From Holdemania massiliensis AP2 (lineage in GTDB: Bacteria; Bacillota_I; Bacilli_A; Erysipelotrichales; Erysipelotrichaceae), in the NCBI RefSeq assembly GCF_000327285.1, contig NZ_HE998569.1:25639-89638 (forward strand): 64,000 nt of DNA, in the 5' to 3' direction. Of this stretch, positions 1 to 8,778 are shown piece by piece (within the stretch, counting starts at the first letter, position 1; the number at the start of each line of letters is the position of its first letter). Position numbers and translations under genes: made by a program. Below the pieces are notes generated by a model that worked only from the letters and a program-made list of their open reading frames with translations, was not told the DNA's origin and did not search any database.

Positions 1-242
1 AAAATTAAAATGAAAGCAATGATTAATTTCATATTTCCTCCAATAGTAATATTTATATGTTTCTATGCAAATTATACAGTATATTTATAATTTGCAATAG
101 ATTATTATTTTGCAAGCTTGTTTTATACATGCTTTGTTTTTTAATACCACTGAGGATGAGATTAAATTATCTTAAGCTAATAATAATTACTTTTCTGAAA
201 ATTAATCTAAATCGTTTTGAATAATTGATATCATCTACTTTT
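1..242. other. AT-rich non-coding left edge
   Basis: Very AT-rich sequence with no supported reading frame, RNA or repeat. It leads into the decayed gene that follows and may include more of its eroded 5' part. Confidence 0.4.
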
Positions 243-648
243 CTAGATCTAGACAATAATGAGTCTAAAAGTGATCTTGACTCTTATCAAAATAATCATA
301 TGAAATAAATAAAGACACTAATTTAATTGGCATAAATGGTTTTTTTCAGCTTGACACAAAAGGATATTATACAGTAGTTTTAACAGATACATCTGTTATG
401 GATCCAAACATCGGAGGAAATATCATCCAAAGCCATTATACTTAGTTGCTTCGGCTAAAGGTGCTAATATCAGAACTTCTATTCCATCAGGTACACCAAC
501 TTTTGTTCCCGCGGGGGCAAAAATGAAGGTAGAAGAATTAATCCCTGGCTTTCAATCGGATGGTTATCAGTGGGTTAAAGCATCGTACAATAAAACCAGC
601 GGATATGTTCAAGTTGATTTGAATAATTGGCATTATTTCCAAATCTGA
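243..648 (+). pseudogene. Decayed SH3-domain surface protein
   Basis: Three consecutive plus-strand segments in different frames read as one protein. Frame 243-306 is Asp/Ser-rich (starts LDLDNNESK), frame 296-445 contains GYYTVVLTDTS, and frame 442-648 is a clean 68-residue end containing ANIRTSIPSG, YQWVKASY and GYVQVDL. The last part has the look of a bacterial SH3-like domain of the kind that binds cell wall. Two frame changes and the absence of a start codon with a ribosome site argue that it is dead. The parent was probably a secreted or wall-bound protein. The family is inferred from motif appearance only. Confidence 0.55.
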
Positions 649-805
649 TTTATATTGATTAAAAAATAGGCTGCAGTCAAATTTATTGGAATAAAAATAA
701 TTTTGACTGTAGCTTTTCTATTCACTAAACATTAAAGCTTGTACCTACATTTGATTAACTTATAAAAACAGTTTATTATATAAACAGTAATAAGGAGTGG
801 ATGTT

Positions 806-1567
806 GTGAAAAAAGGCTCTCATTTAAAAGTACTTATCTATTTCCCGCTTGCTTTGATCATCGTTCTCTTAGGTATATATAGAATTAAAGAAGAATTTAG
901 TTTACCTCGTCAATATGGAGAAGGACTTAACAGAGCTAAACCTAAACATGAAATGGATGAATATAAGAGCTATTTACTAAATTTACGCAAGGATCTCTAT
1001 TTTGAGGACTGGGATTATGATCTCATTCTCTATCCTGAGAATCAAGCTTATGCTGCAATTGTGATTCCTAAATCAAGATTGGATCAGTTCATGGATGAAG
1101 AAATGACGAATAGCGATCGATACAACTTATATGGCATACTTAATTCATTAACTTATTCTTCTTTTTTTCATAATAAACTAGACCCTATTTTCTCATCGAC
1201 TATTGGTGATGAGACTCAATATAAGTTTCATATTATTTTTAGTCATTCCGCAACTCTTGAATCAGAAATTGTTGATAATAATGAAAAGTCCATTATGAAT
1301 TCAGTTTTAAGTGAAAATAATTTCGCTGTTTTTATTTCTCTTTTAATTGATAAAAAAACTTTGGCTCCAACTATAAATACGGAAGAACTATATAATTCTT
1401 TGTTTTTGGAAATAAAAGAAATGTTCGGTGAATTACCACACTGTTATTTTTCTTTATCAGCTGCCACAACTGACAAATTAGAAGAATATAGGTATACAGA
1501 TTTTGTTAAAGGATTATTCGAGGATGAGAATAGTGATTTTTATGAAAGCATTTGGAAGAAGCCTTAA
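806..1567 (+). CDS. Membrane-anchored protein of unknown function
   Basis: 253 residues from GTG 806, which follows AAGGAG at a good distance. An in-frame GTG at 797 overlaps that ribosome site and is less likely. A single hydrophobic segment (about residues 9-23) after a Lys-rich start suggests an N-terminal anchor, with the remaining 225 residues outside. No catalytic motif or known family is recognised. The gene is AT-rich compared with the chromosome around it and lies behind a decayed surface-protein gene, so it may belong to a transferred patch. Confidence 0.6.
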   Translation: MKKGSHLKVLIYFPLALIIVLLGIYRIKEEFSLPRQYGEGLNRAKPKHEMDEYKSYLLNLRKDLYFEDWDYDLILYPENQAYAAIVIPKSRLDQFMDEEMTNSDRYNLYGILNSLTYSSFFHNKLDPIFSSTIGDETQYKFHIIFSHSATLESEIVDNNEKSIMNSVLSENNFAVFISLLIDKKTLAPTINTEELYNSLFLEIKEMFGELPHCYFSLSAATTDKLEEYRYTDFVKGLFEDENSDFYESIWKKP

Positions 1568-3318
<1,751 letters not shown>

Positions 3319-3330
3319 ATTTTCAGATAA

Positions 3331-3392
3331 AAAAAACCATGCCTTCAAAGGGGAGCATTCAGCTTCACAGCGAAGACATGGTTTTTTCTTTT
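3331..3392 (+). terminator. Rho-independent terminator of the GH1 gene
   Basis: Perfect 11-bp stem AAAAAACCATG (3331-3341) and CATGGTTTTTT (3377-3387), with a small inner CTTC/GAAG hairpin and a T-rich tail. A close relative of this sequence occurs at 7040-7085. Confidence 0.8.
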
Positions 3393-3757
3393 CTTTATGT
3401 TTTATTTCGTTATTAACAATTTCAGTGAAACGACTTTTTGTATTATTCATCTTTTGTATATTAGTTTTTATTAATGCATTTATTCTTCGCTTTTGAAATG
3501 CGTTGAAATTTCTTATTAAATTATTATTATTTATCGATAGTTCTTATAAACAGTTTGTGCAACTCTAATTGAAATATGTTGAGGGAACACCTGCGAGTCA
3601 AAGGGAAAACCAAAATCCTATCTCAAGATCAATAGTCAAGTTATTGGTGTTGGATGTGCCAAGTCTTAAAAACGATATTTGGGACTGTAGGCAAGTATGG
3701 AAGGCACTCAGCTAAGGAGAAGAGGCATTCTTCACTTCCTAACGACTTGTTCAACGA
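3393..3757. other. AT-rich intergenic region
   Basis: No gene supported. The only notable element is TTTGTGCAACTCTAA at 3554-3568, which differs at one base from a site upstream of the peptide-gene promoter at 6175-6189. The rest could be remnant DNA at the end of the DUF6809 pair. Confidence 0.35.
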
Positions 3758-4045
3758 TTAAATATTATATAATGCATCATCGTTAATCTCTGTATAAAAA
3801 TCAGTTGCAAATTTAATTCCTGCTTTAAAATAGAAAAGCCCATTTTCATCGACCAGTTTATTTATGCATTCATCTAGTTTGAACAATAAATTTTCTATTT
3901 CCACATTGTCCTTAGTGTGCTTAATTTCGTTCATTATTTCTTCCAGTTCTTCTTTTATTCTACAGATTTGTTTTGTCTGGGATTGGGCTGTATGAAAGGG
4001 CCTAAAATTTCCAAGATAAAGTTCTCTTATGAGTTCTTTTTCCAT
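3758..4045 (-). CDS. DUF6809-type small protein (second copy)
   Basis: 95 residues from ATG 4045. An upstream in-frame ATG at 4075 exists, but 4045 lines up with the start of the neighbouring paralogue and has AGGAAG before it. The layout is N-terminal LYLGNFRPF, a charged helical middle, and a C-terminal FYFKAGIKFATDFYTE block, as in the DUF6809 family of Bacillota (recalled, not searched). Function unknown; families like this are common in mobile or prophage-like islands. The start codon sits one base after the repaired stop of the upstream paralogue, so the two were a coupled pair. Confidence 0.6.
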   Translation of the reverse strand: MEKELIRELYLGNFRPFHTAQSQTKQICRIKEELEEIMNEIKHTKDNVEIENLLFKLDECINKLVDENGLFYFKAGIKFATDFYTEINDDALYNI

Positions 4046-4046
4046 A

Positions 4047-4420
4047 TTATATTTCTTCCTGAGTTCCGAATTCATCTAGTGCCATCTGATGATGAATTTT
4101 ATAGGCTAACATAAAACCTAGCTCGAATACATATTTTTTTCTAAGTCTGTAACATTGGATTCTGCCGCTTCATAGTTGCGGAATAAATCTAAAGCTTCTT
4201 GATCTTGCATTACTTTTTGTAAATAATCAACAATTTCTTCACTGAGTTTAGACGTTTCCGTTACGGCTTCATTATATTCTGTTGACTTGGGCATAGCCTC
4301 GGATGGGCGTAGGTCTCCATAATAAAGAAGATCAAATATATTTTTCATACACTTTCCATTTTCGTTTCCAGTTTTTTTATTGCTTTCTGTGATCTGTGCA
4401 AATAATTCTTTTATTTCCAT
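4047..4420 (-). pseudogene. DUF6809-type protein with frameshift in an A7 run
   Basis: As read, the frame from ATG 4420 (AGGAGG nine bases upstream) stops after 100 residues at 4118 and lacks the family's C-terminal block. A -1 shift at the seven-A run (complement of 4134-4140) opens a tail YVFELGFMLAYKIHH that ends at TAA 4047-4049. This matches the FYFKAGIKF block of the downstream paralogue. The repaired protein would be about 124 residues and end one base before the next start codon. A lost A, an assembly error or programmed slippage could each explain it. N-terminal motif: LLYYGDLRPSEAM. Confidence 0.6.
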
Positions 4421-4885
4421 TGCATTATCCCTCCTAATATATAAGCTTTTTTGTTATTCACATAGAATGATCATGTTATTTATAATTTTAAAGTCCGAGA
4501 TAAAGGCTCGCTCGGTATTGCAAGCTAGTTTAAACAGGTTATATTCATAACAGAAAAACGCGATTTTTAAAAAGTCTGTTTGTGTAAAGAAATTGCTTAG
4601 AGTCCAAGGGAGAACATGATGGAAAGCGGGACGGATGACTTAAATTTTATCAGAGATTTCTTAACTTCATGATTAAATAAGAAAGTAAATGAATGCCCGG
4701 GGAGTTATGATTTAGGACATCATCGGGGTTATGATTGTTTTTTTTGATTCCCCCCCAGTCAAAATTTCTCATTGGACAGTAATCTTGCTTATCCATAGAC
4801 TGCTATAACTAAATTCAAAAATGATCGAATGAAGATTAATACATTGTTGAAAAATCATTGCCCGATTCAACAGAAAGAATACTGA
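4421..4885. other. Intergenic region in AT-rich island
   Basis: No reading frame with a convincing ribosome site. It must hold the minus-strand promoter of the DUF6809 pair, but no clean -35/-10 is visible. Two copies of a GGGG-(A)-GTTATGATT motif lie near 4699-4740 before a T8 run. Confidence 0.3.
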
Positions 4886-6112
4886 TTAGCTGTTAATATA
4901 ATTTTCTGCAAAGTGTAAGGCTTTTTTATACTGGCGAGTTCTTTTATAAAAACTAATTAGCTGCGTATAAAGAAAGGCCTTTGCTTCGTAATCCCCTTCT
5001 ACACTAATATAGTTTTCCATCTGAAGCAGGTGATCTTCAATAACTTTGTTGTTCCCTTTAGAATTTGATAGTTTGACAAAGGTCAGGCAATCCCATATAT
5101 ACTTATCATTAACCTGTTGTTTAGATACATCTTTTAAGAATTCATCTAATTCTTGATTTCTTTTAAGATGATATAAACTCCATGCTTTGTTAAAATAATA
5201 TTCTGATGGGTTATTGTTCAGTTCTGTAACATGCTCTAAATATTTTAATGCTTTTCTATAATCTTTGGAACAAATCGCATTCCAACTAGCGTTGCAATAT
5301 ATGATGTTTTTTTCAAGACTAGAAACAGCTAATATCTTTGTCATTTTGATAACTTCTTGAAACTTTTTATCCGCTTCTTTATAATTTTTCTCATACGTCT
5401 GGATCGAGGCCATAGCGGATAATACTTGAAATATCCTGCGAATATTTCCGGTATTTTCAAATAGAGTTAAGGCTTGCTTATTGCAGAAATAACTCTGGCT
5501 TAAGTTATTTAATCGTGTTTCAATTTGTCCTAGCTGATAATATATCATTGGAATTATTGTTTCTTGCGATCCTTTTTGTAACAAATCATATAACATAATT
5601 TTGGATTTAGTGAGTTGATTTTCATTTTTATAATAAACCGCAACATAATAAATATAGAAGTTTTGCTGTTCTGCCGTCATTCTATCTTGGACACAATCTA
5701 AAAAATTTATAATTTTTTTGCATTCGTCGCTTTTATAACTTGTGGAATTATAGGCTAATTTCGCAATTAAATAATCGAGGATTAAGATAGAACTAACCAA
5801 TTTTTCCTCATCGTGGATCATCTTCTCATATAGTTTATTCCTATGTTCTATGTCGTAATCATAAATAGATTGGTGCAACATTTTGATTTCTTTGATTTTC
5901 TTGTTCAGCCATTTTTCGTCATTATTAAACTCGATCTGCAATATATCGTATATTGCAGATAAAACTAAGGGATCGGCATGAACATGTCCATTTTCTATAT
6001 GACTAAAATAGGGTGCAGATATATTGGCTTTTTTGGCTACATACAAAGACTTTAAATCAAGGTCATTCCTTTTGTTTCTAATGATCAAGCCGATAAGTTC
6101 TTTATTATTCAT
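4886..6112 (-). CDS. RNPP-type regulator: XRE helix-turn-helix plus TPR repeats
   Basis: 408 residues. The first 65 form an XRE helix-turn-helix (LYVAKKANISAPYFSHIENG), and the rest is all-helical with TPR-like repeats (for example YYQLGQIETRLNNLSQSYF and YKEADKKFQEVIKMTK). This is the layout of the RNPP family (Rap/NprR/PlcR/PrgX, and Rgg), cytoplasmic transcription factors that bind re-imported signalling peptides in the TPR groove. The gene is divergent from a 33-codon ORF that looks like a signal-peptide precursor, the usual partner arrangement (PlcR/PapR, ComR/ComS). Family from architecture; the specific subfamily cannot be told. Start ATG 6112. Confidence 0.75.
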   Translation of the reverse strand: MNNKELIGLIIRNKRNDLDLKSLYVAKKANISAPYFSHIENGHVHADPLVLSAIYDILQIEFNNDEKWLNKKIKEIKMLHQSIYDYDIEHRNKLYEKMIHDEEKLVSSILILDYLIAKLAYNSTSYKSDECKKIINFLDCVQDRMTAEQQNFYIYYVAVYYKNENQLTKSKIMLYDLLQKGSQETIIPMIYYQLGQIETRLNNLSQSYFCNKQALTLFENTGNIRRIFQVLSAMASIQTYEKNYKEADKKFQEVIKMTKILAVSSLEKNIIYCNASWNAICSKDYRKALKYLEHVTELNNNPSEYYFNKAWSLYHLKRNQELDEFLKDVSKQQVNDKYIWDCLTFVKLSNSKGNNKVIEDHLLQMENYISVEGDYEAKAFLYTQLISFYKRTRQYKKALHFAENYINS

Positions 6113-6174
6113 ATATTACCTCTTTTGAAATTTGTTCTTACATCCTTAGCTTAAAACTATTCTCTGGCACCTAT

Positions 6175-6189
6175 TTTGTGCAACTATAA
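6175..6189 (+). promoter_or_regulatory. Candidate activator site upstream of the peptide promoter
   Basis: TTTGTGCAACTATAA ends five bases before the -35 of the peptide-gene promoter, where a class II-like activator would bind. It contains the half-symmetric TTG-TG-CAA. A near-identical copy lies at 3554-3568. Binding by the adjacent RNPP protein is inference. Confidence 0.35.
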
Positions 6190-6193
6190 GTCA

Positions 6194-6222
6194 TTGTTAA
6201 TTAGAGAATACGTTAATATAAT
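6194..6222 (+). promoter_or_regulatory. Promoter of the peptide gene
   Basis: TTGTTA (6194-6199), a 17-bp spacer and TATAAT (6217-6222), 37 bp ahead of the small ORF start. Confidence 0.7.
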
Positions 6223-6258
6223 CAAATCATACAAGCGCTTGTTAAAAAGGAGGTACAG

Positions 6259-6360
6259 ATGAGAAAAACATTTTTGATTGTTTTAACCGCAATTTTCTTA
6301 ACAGGGACTCCGTTAAATCCTGTTATGATGTACGGTCATACAGTCTACATGCCTAACTAA
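6259..6360 (+). CDS. Small secreted-peptide precursor, likely RNPP signalling peptide
   Basis: 33 residues from ATG 6259 with a near-perfect AAGGAGG (6247-6253) and its own strong promoter. The protein begins MRKTFLIVLTAIFLTG, a positively charged start plus hydrophobic helix typical of export signals. It ends in a short polar/aromatic tail, MMYGHTVYMPN. The size, divergent position next to a TPR regulator and the C-terminal tail match precursors such as PapR, ComS and SHP, whose last 5-10 residues are the mature pheromone. It ends eight bases before the convergent XRE gene. Coding status rests on ribosome site, promoter and architecture; no homologue was checked. Confidence 0.65.
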   Translation: MRKTFLIVLTAIFLTGTPLNPVMMYGHTVYMPN

Positions 6361-6367
6361 TAAAAAA

Positions 6368-6616
6368 TTAAAGAGGCCTCTTTCTGTAAATTTCAATCAA
6401 GCTAGAACCTAGAGCTTTAAGTATAGTATTTAATTCATTAATTCCTGGATCGACTTCGCCCTTTATGATGCTTCTTAGCTTTTCTTGAGAGTAATCCGTT
6501 TTGATCTCTAATTTTGCATAAGACATTTTTCTTTGATTAAACAAATTTTCCAATTTTATTTTTAATTCTTCCTCCTCAAGATGGGAATCTATTTGTTTAT
6601 CATTCATTGCTTGCAT
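6368..6616 (-). CDS. Small XRE-family DNA-binding protein
   Basis: 82 residues, starting at ATG 6616 behind GAGGAG. A helix-turn-helix is visible in the middle (MSYAKLEIKTDYSQEKLRSIIKG), followed by a dimerisation helix (LNTILKALGSSLIEIY). It resembles short Cro/antitoxin-like repressors. Its promoter carries a palindrome in the spacer, suggesting autorepression. No toxin partner is evident next to it. Confidence 0.65.
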   Translation of the reverse strand: MQAMNDKQIDSHLEEEELKIKLENLFNQRKMSYAKLEIKTDYSQEKLRSIIKGEVDPGINELNTILKALGSSLIEIYRKRPL

Positions 6617-6639
6617 AATAAGCTCCTCACTTTTATTCT

Positions 6640-6668
6640 AGTATATTCGTTCGAATGAAGTAAGTCAA
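6640..6668 (-). promoter_or_regulatory. Promoter with operator palindrome for the 82-residue XRE gene
   Basis: On the minus strand TTGACT (6663-6668), a 17-bp spacer and TATACT (6640-6645). The spacer contains the 12-bp dyad ATTCG-AA-CGAAT (6645-6656), the typical position for a repressor that blocks RNA polymerase. Autorepression by the XRE protein is inferred. Confidence 0.65.
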
Positions 6669-6744
6669 TTTTTAGAAATGCTAGTCTATTTATATTTTCC
6701 GAGGATTATATAATGCCTTTAAAGGGTAAGTAGGGAAATGTGAT

Positions 6745-6981
6745 ATGAAAATAAATGATGCCGTTAGATATAGAATAAAAGAAATTTGTGAGGAGTTTAA
6801 TATATCGCTGCACGCTCTTGCTCAAAATGCAGGTGTTCCAGACCCTACGATTAGGCAGTTTATGCAGGGGATTCATGATGATATAAAGATTAAAATCTTA
6901 TTTAAAATATGCAAAGGCATGAACATGTCTATGATTGAATTTTTTGATTCGAAAATTTTTGATGATGTCGATGATGATTAA
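6745..6981 (+). CDS. Small XRE-family DNA-binding protein (divergent)
   Basis: 78 residues. The helix-turn-helix is clear (ISLHALAQNAGVPDPTIRQF) with a following helix (KILFKICKGMNMSMIEFF) and an Asp-rich tail. It is divergent from the other XRE gene, 128 bp apart. A TATAAT lies at 6709-6714 and AGGGAA precedes the start. It is the kind of short regulator found in integrated elements. Confidence 0.65.
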   Translation: MKINDAVRYRIKEICEEFNISLHALAQNAGVPDPTIRQFMQGIHDDIKIKILFKICKGMNMSMIEFFDSKIFDDVDDD

Positions 6982-7039
6982 GATCCATAGAATATAAAAA
7001 GCTATAAAAAGAAATATTGAGATGGAATTTCCAGATTAA

Positions 7040-7085
7040 AAAAACCATGCCTTTAGCTATACAGCGAAGATATGGTTTCTTTCTT
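7040..7085. terminator. Bidirectional terminator, relative of the one after the GH1 gene
   Basis: AAACCAT (7042-7048) pairs with ATGGTTT (7072-7078), with A-run on one side and T-run on the other. It serves the XRE gene and the convergent esterase. The surroundings also match 3319-3392 (CAGAT, then AAACCATGCCTT, then ACAGCGAAGA and TTTCTTTTCTTTA), so the two are duplicates. Confidence 0.7.
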
Positions 7086-7132
7086 TTCTTTATTCACCAT
7101 TGAATGATCTGCAAGCAAGTCATTCTGACAAT

Positions 7133-8107
7133 TTAATTAAGGAAACGGTTGAGAAAGGCGGTAACAGAATTCCAGTACAATTCAGGATCGACATCCGCGC
7201 TGGCTGCATGGGCAGCACCTTCAATGACTAATAATTCTTTTTCAGTTGGACAAGCTTCAAAAACCTGGTAAACCATGTCTGTCGGCACATAGGTATCGTT
7301 GCTTCCGTGGATAAACATCATTGGAACGGATGCTTTTTTCAGCTGCTCAAGAGCGGAGGCCTCCTTGAAATGATAACCCGCGCGAATACCGGTCATGACA
7401 TCGGCAGTGGCTAAAAACGGAAATTCGGGAAGGCCGAAGCGATAGTCTAACTGATTTTTAAACATATCGTAGACAGAGGTGTAGCCGCAGTCTTCAATCA
7501 CAGCTTTGACGTTATCTGGTAGTTGTTCACCAGCCGTCATCATGACGGTTGCACCGCCCATGGAAACTCCATATAAGATGATTTCAGCCTGAGAATCCTG
7601 ATTCACGATCTGTTGGATCCAAAGCAGCAGATCCTTGCGGTCGAGCCAGCCCATGCCGATATATGAACCGCCGCTTTCACCATGCGCACGATTGTCCGGC
7701 GTGATCACAGTATAGCCCAGTTCGGAAAAGTGCCGGGCTTCAGTCTGCATCGCTTCTTTGTTGGATGTGTAGCCATGAATAACCAGGGCATAACGATGAG
7801 CGGACGGATCCGCGGTATACTGCAGGGCACGCAGAGTCAGTCCGTCTTCACTGACAATCTCCGTTTTTTCAATACTGACAGTTTCCAGCCAAGCATCAGT
7901 CAAGGCCTGTTCCTGAGCTTTGTTGGCTTCTTCGTTTCCATACGTTTCCCCAACCGGAGCTTTGCCGTCATGGGCAGATTCCGGCGCCTGATCTGTCCGA
8001 TAGAGAGCATAGTCCACTAAATAATTGCCGGCTCCGAAGCTGCCGGCTGTCAGAACAGCGGCTGCCAGAACGAGAACGAATATTAAAATTTTTGTTTTTT
8101 TCTTCAT
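7133..8107 (-). CDS. Membrane-anchored alpha/beta hydrolase
   Basis: 324 residues. An N-terminal hydrophobic segment (about 5-22) anchors or exports the protein. The alpha/beta-hydrolase core shows the nucleophile elbow YGVSMGG (Ser in GxSxG), the Asp loop HGSNDTYVP and the His motif EGAAHAAS. Similar to YqkD/BAAT-like esterases of Bacillota, which act on unknown esters or peptides at the cell surface. Transcribed alone from a perfect sigma-A promoter; convergent terminator downstream. Confidence 0.8.
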   Translation of the reverse strand: MKKKTKILIFVLVLAAAVLTAGSFGAGNYLVDYALYRTDQAPESAHDGKAPVGETYGNEEANKAQEQALTDAWLETVSIEKTEIVSEDGLTLRALQYTADPSAHRYALVIHGYTSNKEAMQTEARHFSELGYTVITPDNRAHGESGGSYIGMGWLDRKDLLLWIQQIVNQDSQAEIILYGVSMGGATVMMTAGEQLPDNVKAVIEDCGYTSVYDMFKNQLDYRFGLPEFPFLATADVMTGIRAGYHFKEASALEQLKKASVPMMFIHGSNDTYVPTDMVYQVFEACPTEKELLVIEGAAHAASADVDPELYWNSVTAFLNRFLN

Positions 8108-8159
8108 GATGATGCATCCTCTTTTCAGGTTGGTTCACAAGGAACCTGAACGAGGAAAC

Positions 8160-8188
8160 AGTATAGCAGAAAATAATTTGTATGTCAA
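8160..8188 (-). promoter_or_regulatory. Promoter of the alpha/beta hydrolase gene
   Basis: Minus strand: TTGACA (8183-8188), 17-bp spacer, TATACT (8160-8165). Rest of 8189-8407 shows nothing further of note. Confidence 0.75.
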
Positions 8189-8407
8189 AATAAATTGCGA
8201 GTATTCACAGTGAACACAACAGTATTTAAATTAAGGAAAGGCATAACATCCCTTAAGAAAGACAGAAGAAATCAAAAAACGACACATTGATATCCAAATG
8301 ATTCCTCTGTCCGGACGGATCTCTGTTGGCTTATCCGATGGAGGAGAGTAAAGACGGATAAAAACAAAAAAGCTGCCCGCTCACTGCGTTCAGCTGAAGA
8401 ATCAATA

Positions 8408-8492
8408 TGGTGCGGTAGGTGGGACTTGAACCCACATGGTTTTACCCACACGCCCCTGAAACGTGCGCGTCTGCCGATTTCGCCACTACCGC
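8408..8492 (-). tRNA. tRNA-Leu (anticodon CAG)
   Basis: Minus strand. Acceptor stem GCGGTAG/CTACCGC, encoded CCA, anticodon stem CACGT/GCGTG with loop TTCAGGG giving anticodon CAG, a long type II variable arm (TGGGTAAAACCA), and T-loop GGTTCAAGTCC. These are leucine tRNA features. Confidence 0.95.
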
Positions 8493-8529
8493 ATGTATAT
8501 TAAACAGCCGATTTGCCGACTGCTTTTAT

Positions 8530-8558
8530 ATATTACACTAAAACGATTTGTTATGCAA
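8530..8558 (-). promoter_or_regulatory. Promoter of tRNA-Leu
   Basis: Minus strand: TTGCAT (8553-8558), 17-bp spacer, TAATAT (8530-8535), about 38 bp upstream of the tRNA. Confidence 0.5.
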
Positions 8559-8722
8559 GTGTTTTTTTTAATTTTAATCCTGATTTCCCTGCAAAAGCAC
8601 AAACGATCCGCAATCATCGGAGCTTCTTTTCTCTATAAGAGATTCATGCGGACACCCTGGCAGCCAAATGGAAGAAAAGATCAAAAACAGAAATAAATAT
8701 TCGCTGTTGTGAATATTTGCAC

Positions 8723-8753
8723 TTGACCCGACAGTGGCTGTCGGGTCTTTAAT
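8723..8753 (+). promoter_or_regulatory. MerR-type dyad promoter of flavinylated reductase 1
   Basis: TTGACC (8723-8728), a 19-bp spacer and TTTAAT (8748-8753). The spacer region holds a perfect 9-bp inverted repeat ACCCGACAG (8726-8734) and CTGTCGGGT (8738-8746) around TGG. The same 24-bp block and -10 stand before reductase 2 (62529-62559). Long 19-bp spacers with a central dyad are the hallmark of MerR-family activated promoters. A 7-bp repeat AAATATT/AATATTT (8695-8701, 8712-8718) lies just upstream. A hairpin-attenuator reading is possible but less likely, as no gene in this orientation precedes it closely. Confidence 0.6.
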
Positions 8754-8778
8754 GAAACTAGAAAGCGAGGAAAAAGCA

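Noticed and set aside
3917..4114. Plus-strand frame opposite the DUF6809 pair
   Set aside because: Phe-rich shadow of the minus-strand genes, no ribosome site.
8463..8696. Frame overlapping tRNA-Leu
   Set aside because: It starts within the tRNA and has no ribosome site.
8726..8746. Dyad before reductase 1 as a plain terminator
   Set aside because: Both copies lie just before a gene at matching distance, with a TTGACC and a TTTAAT conserved around them and no co-directional gene upstream that needs termination.
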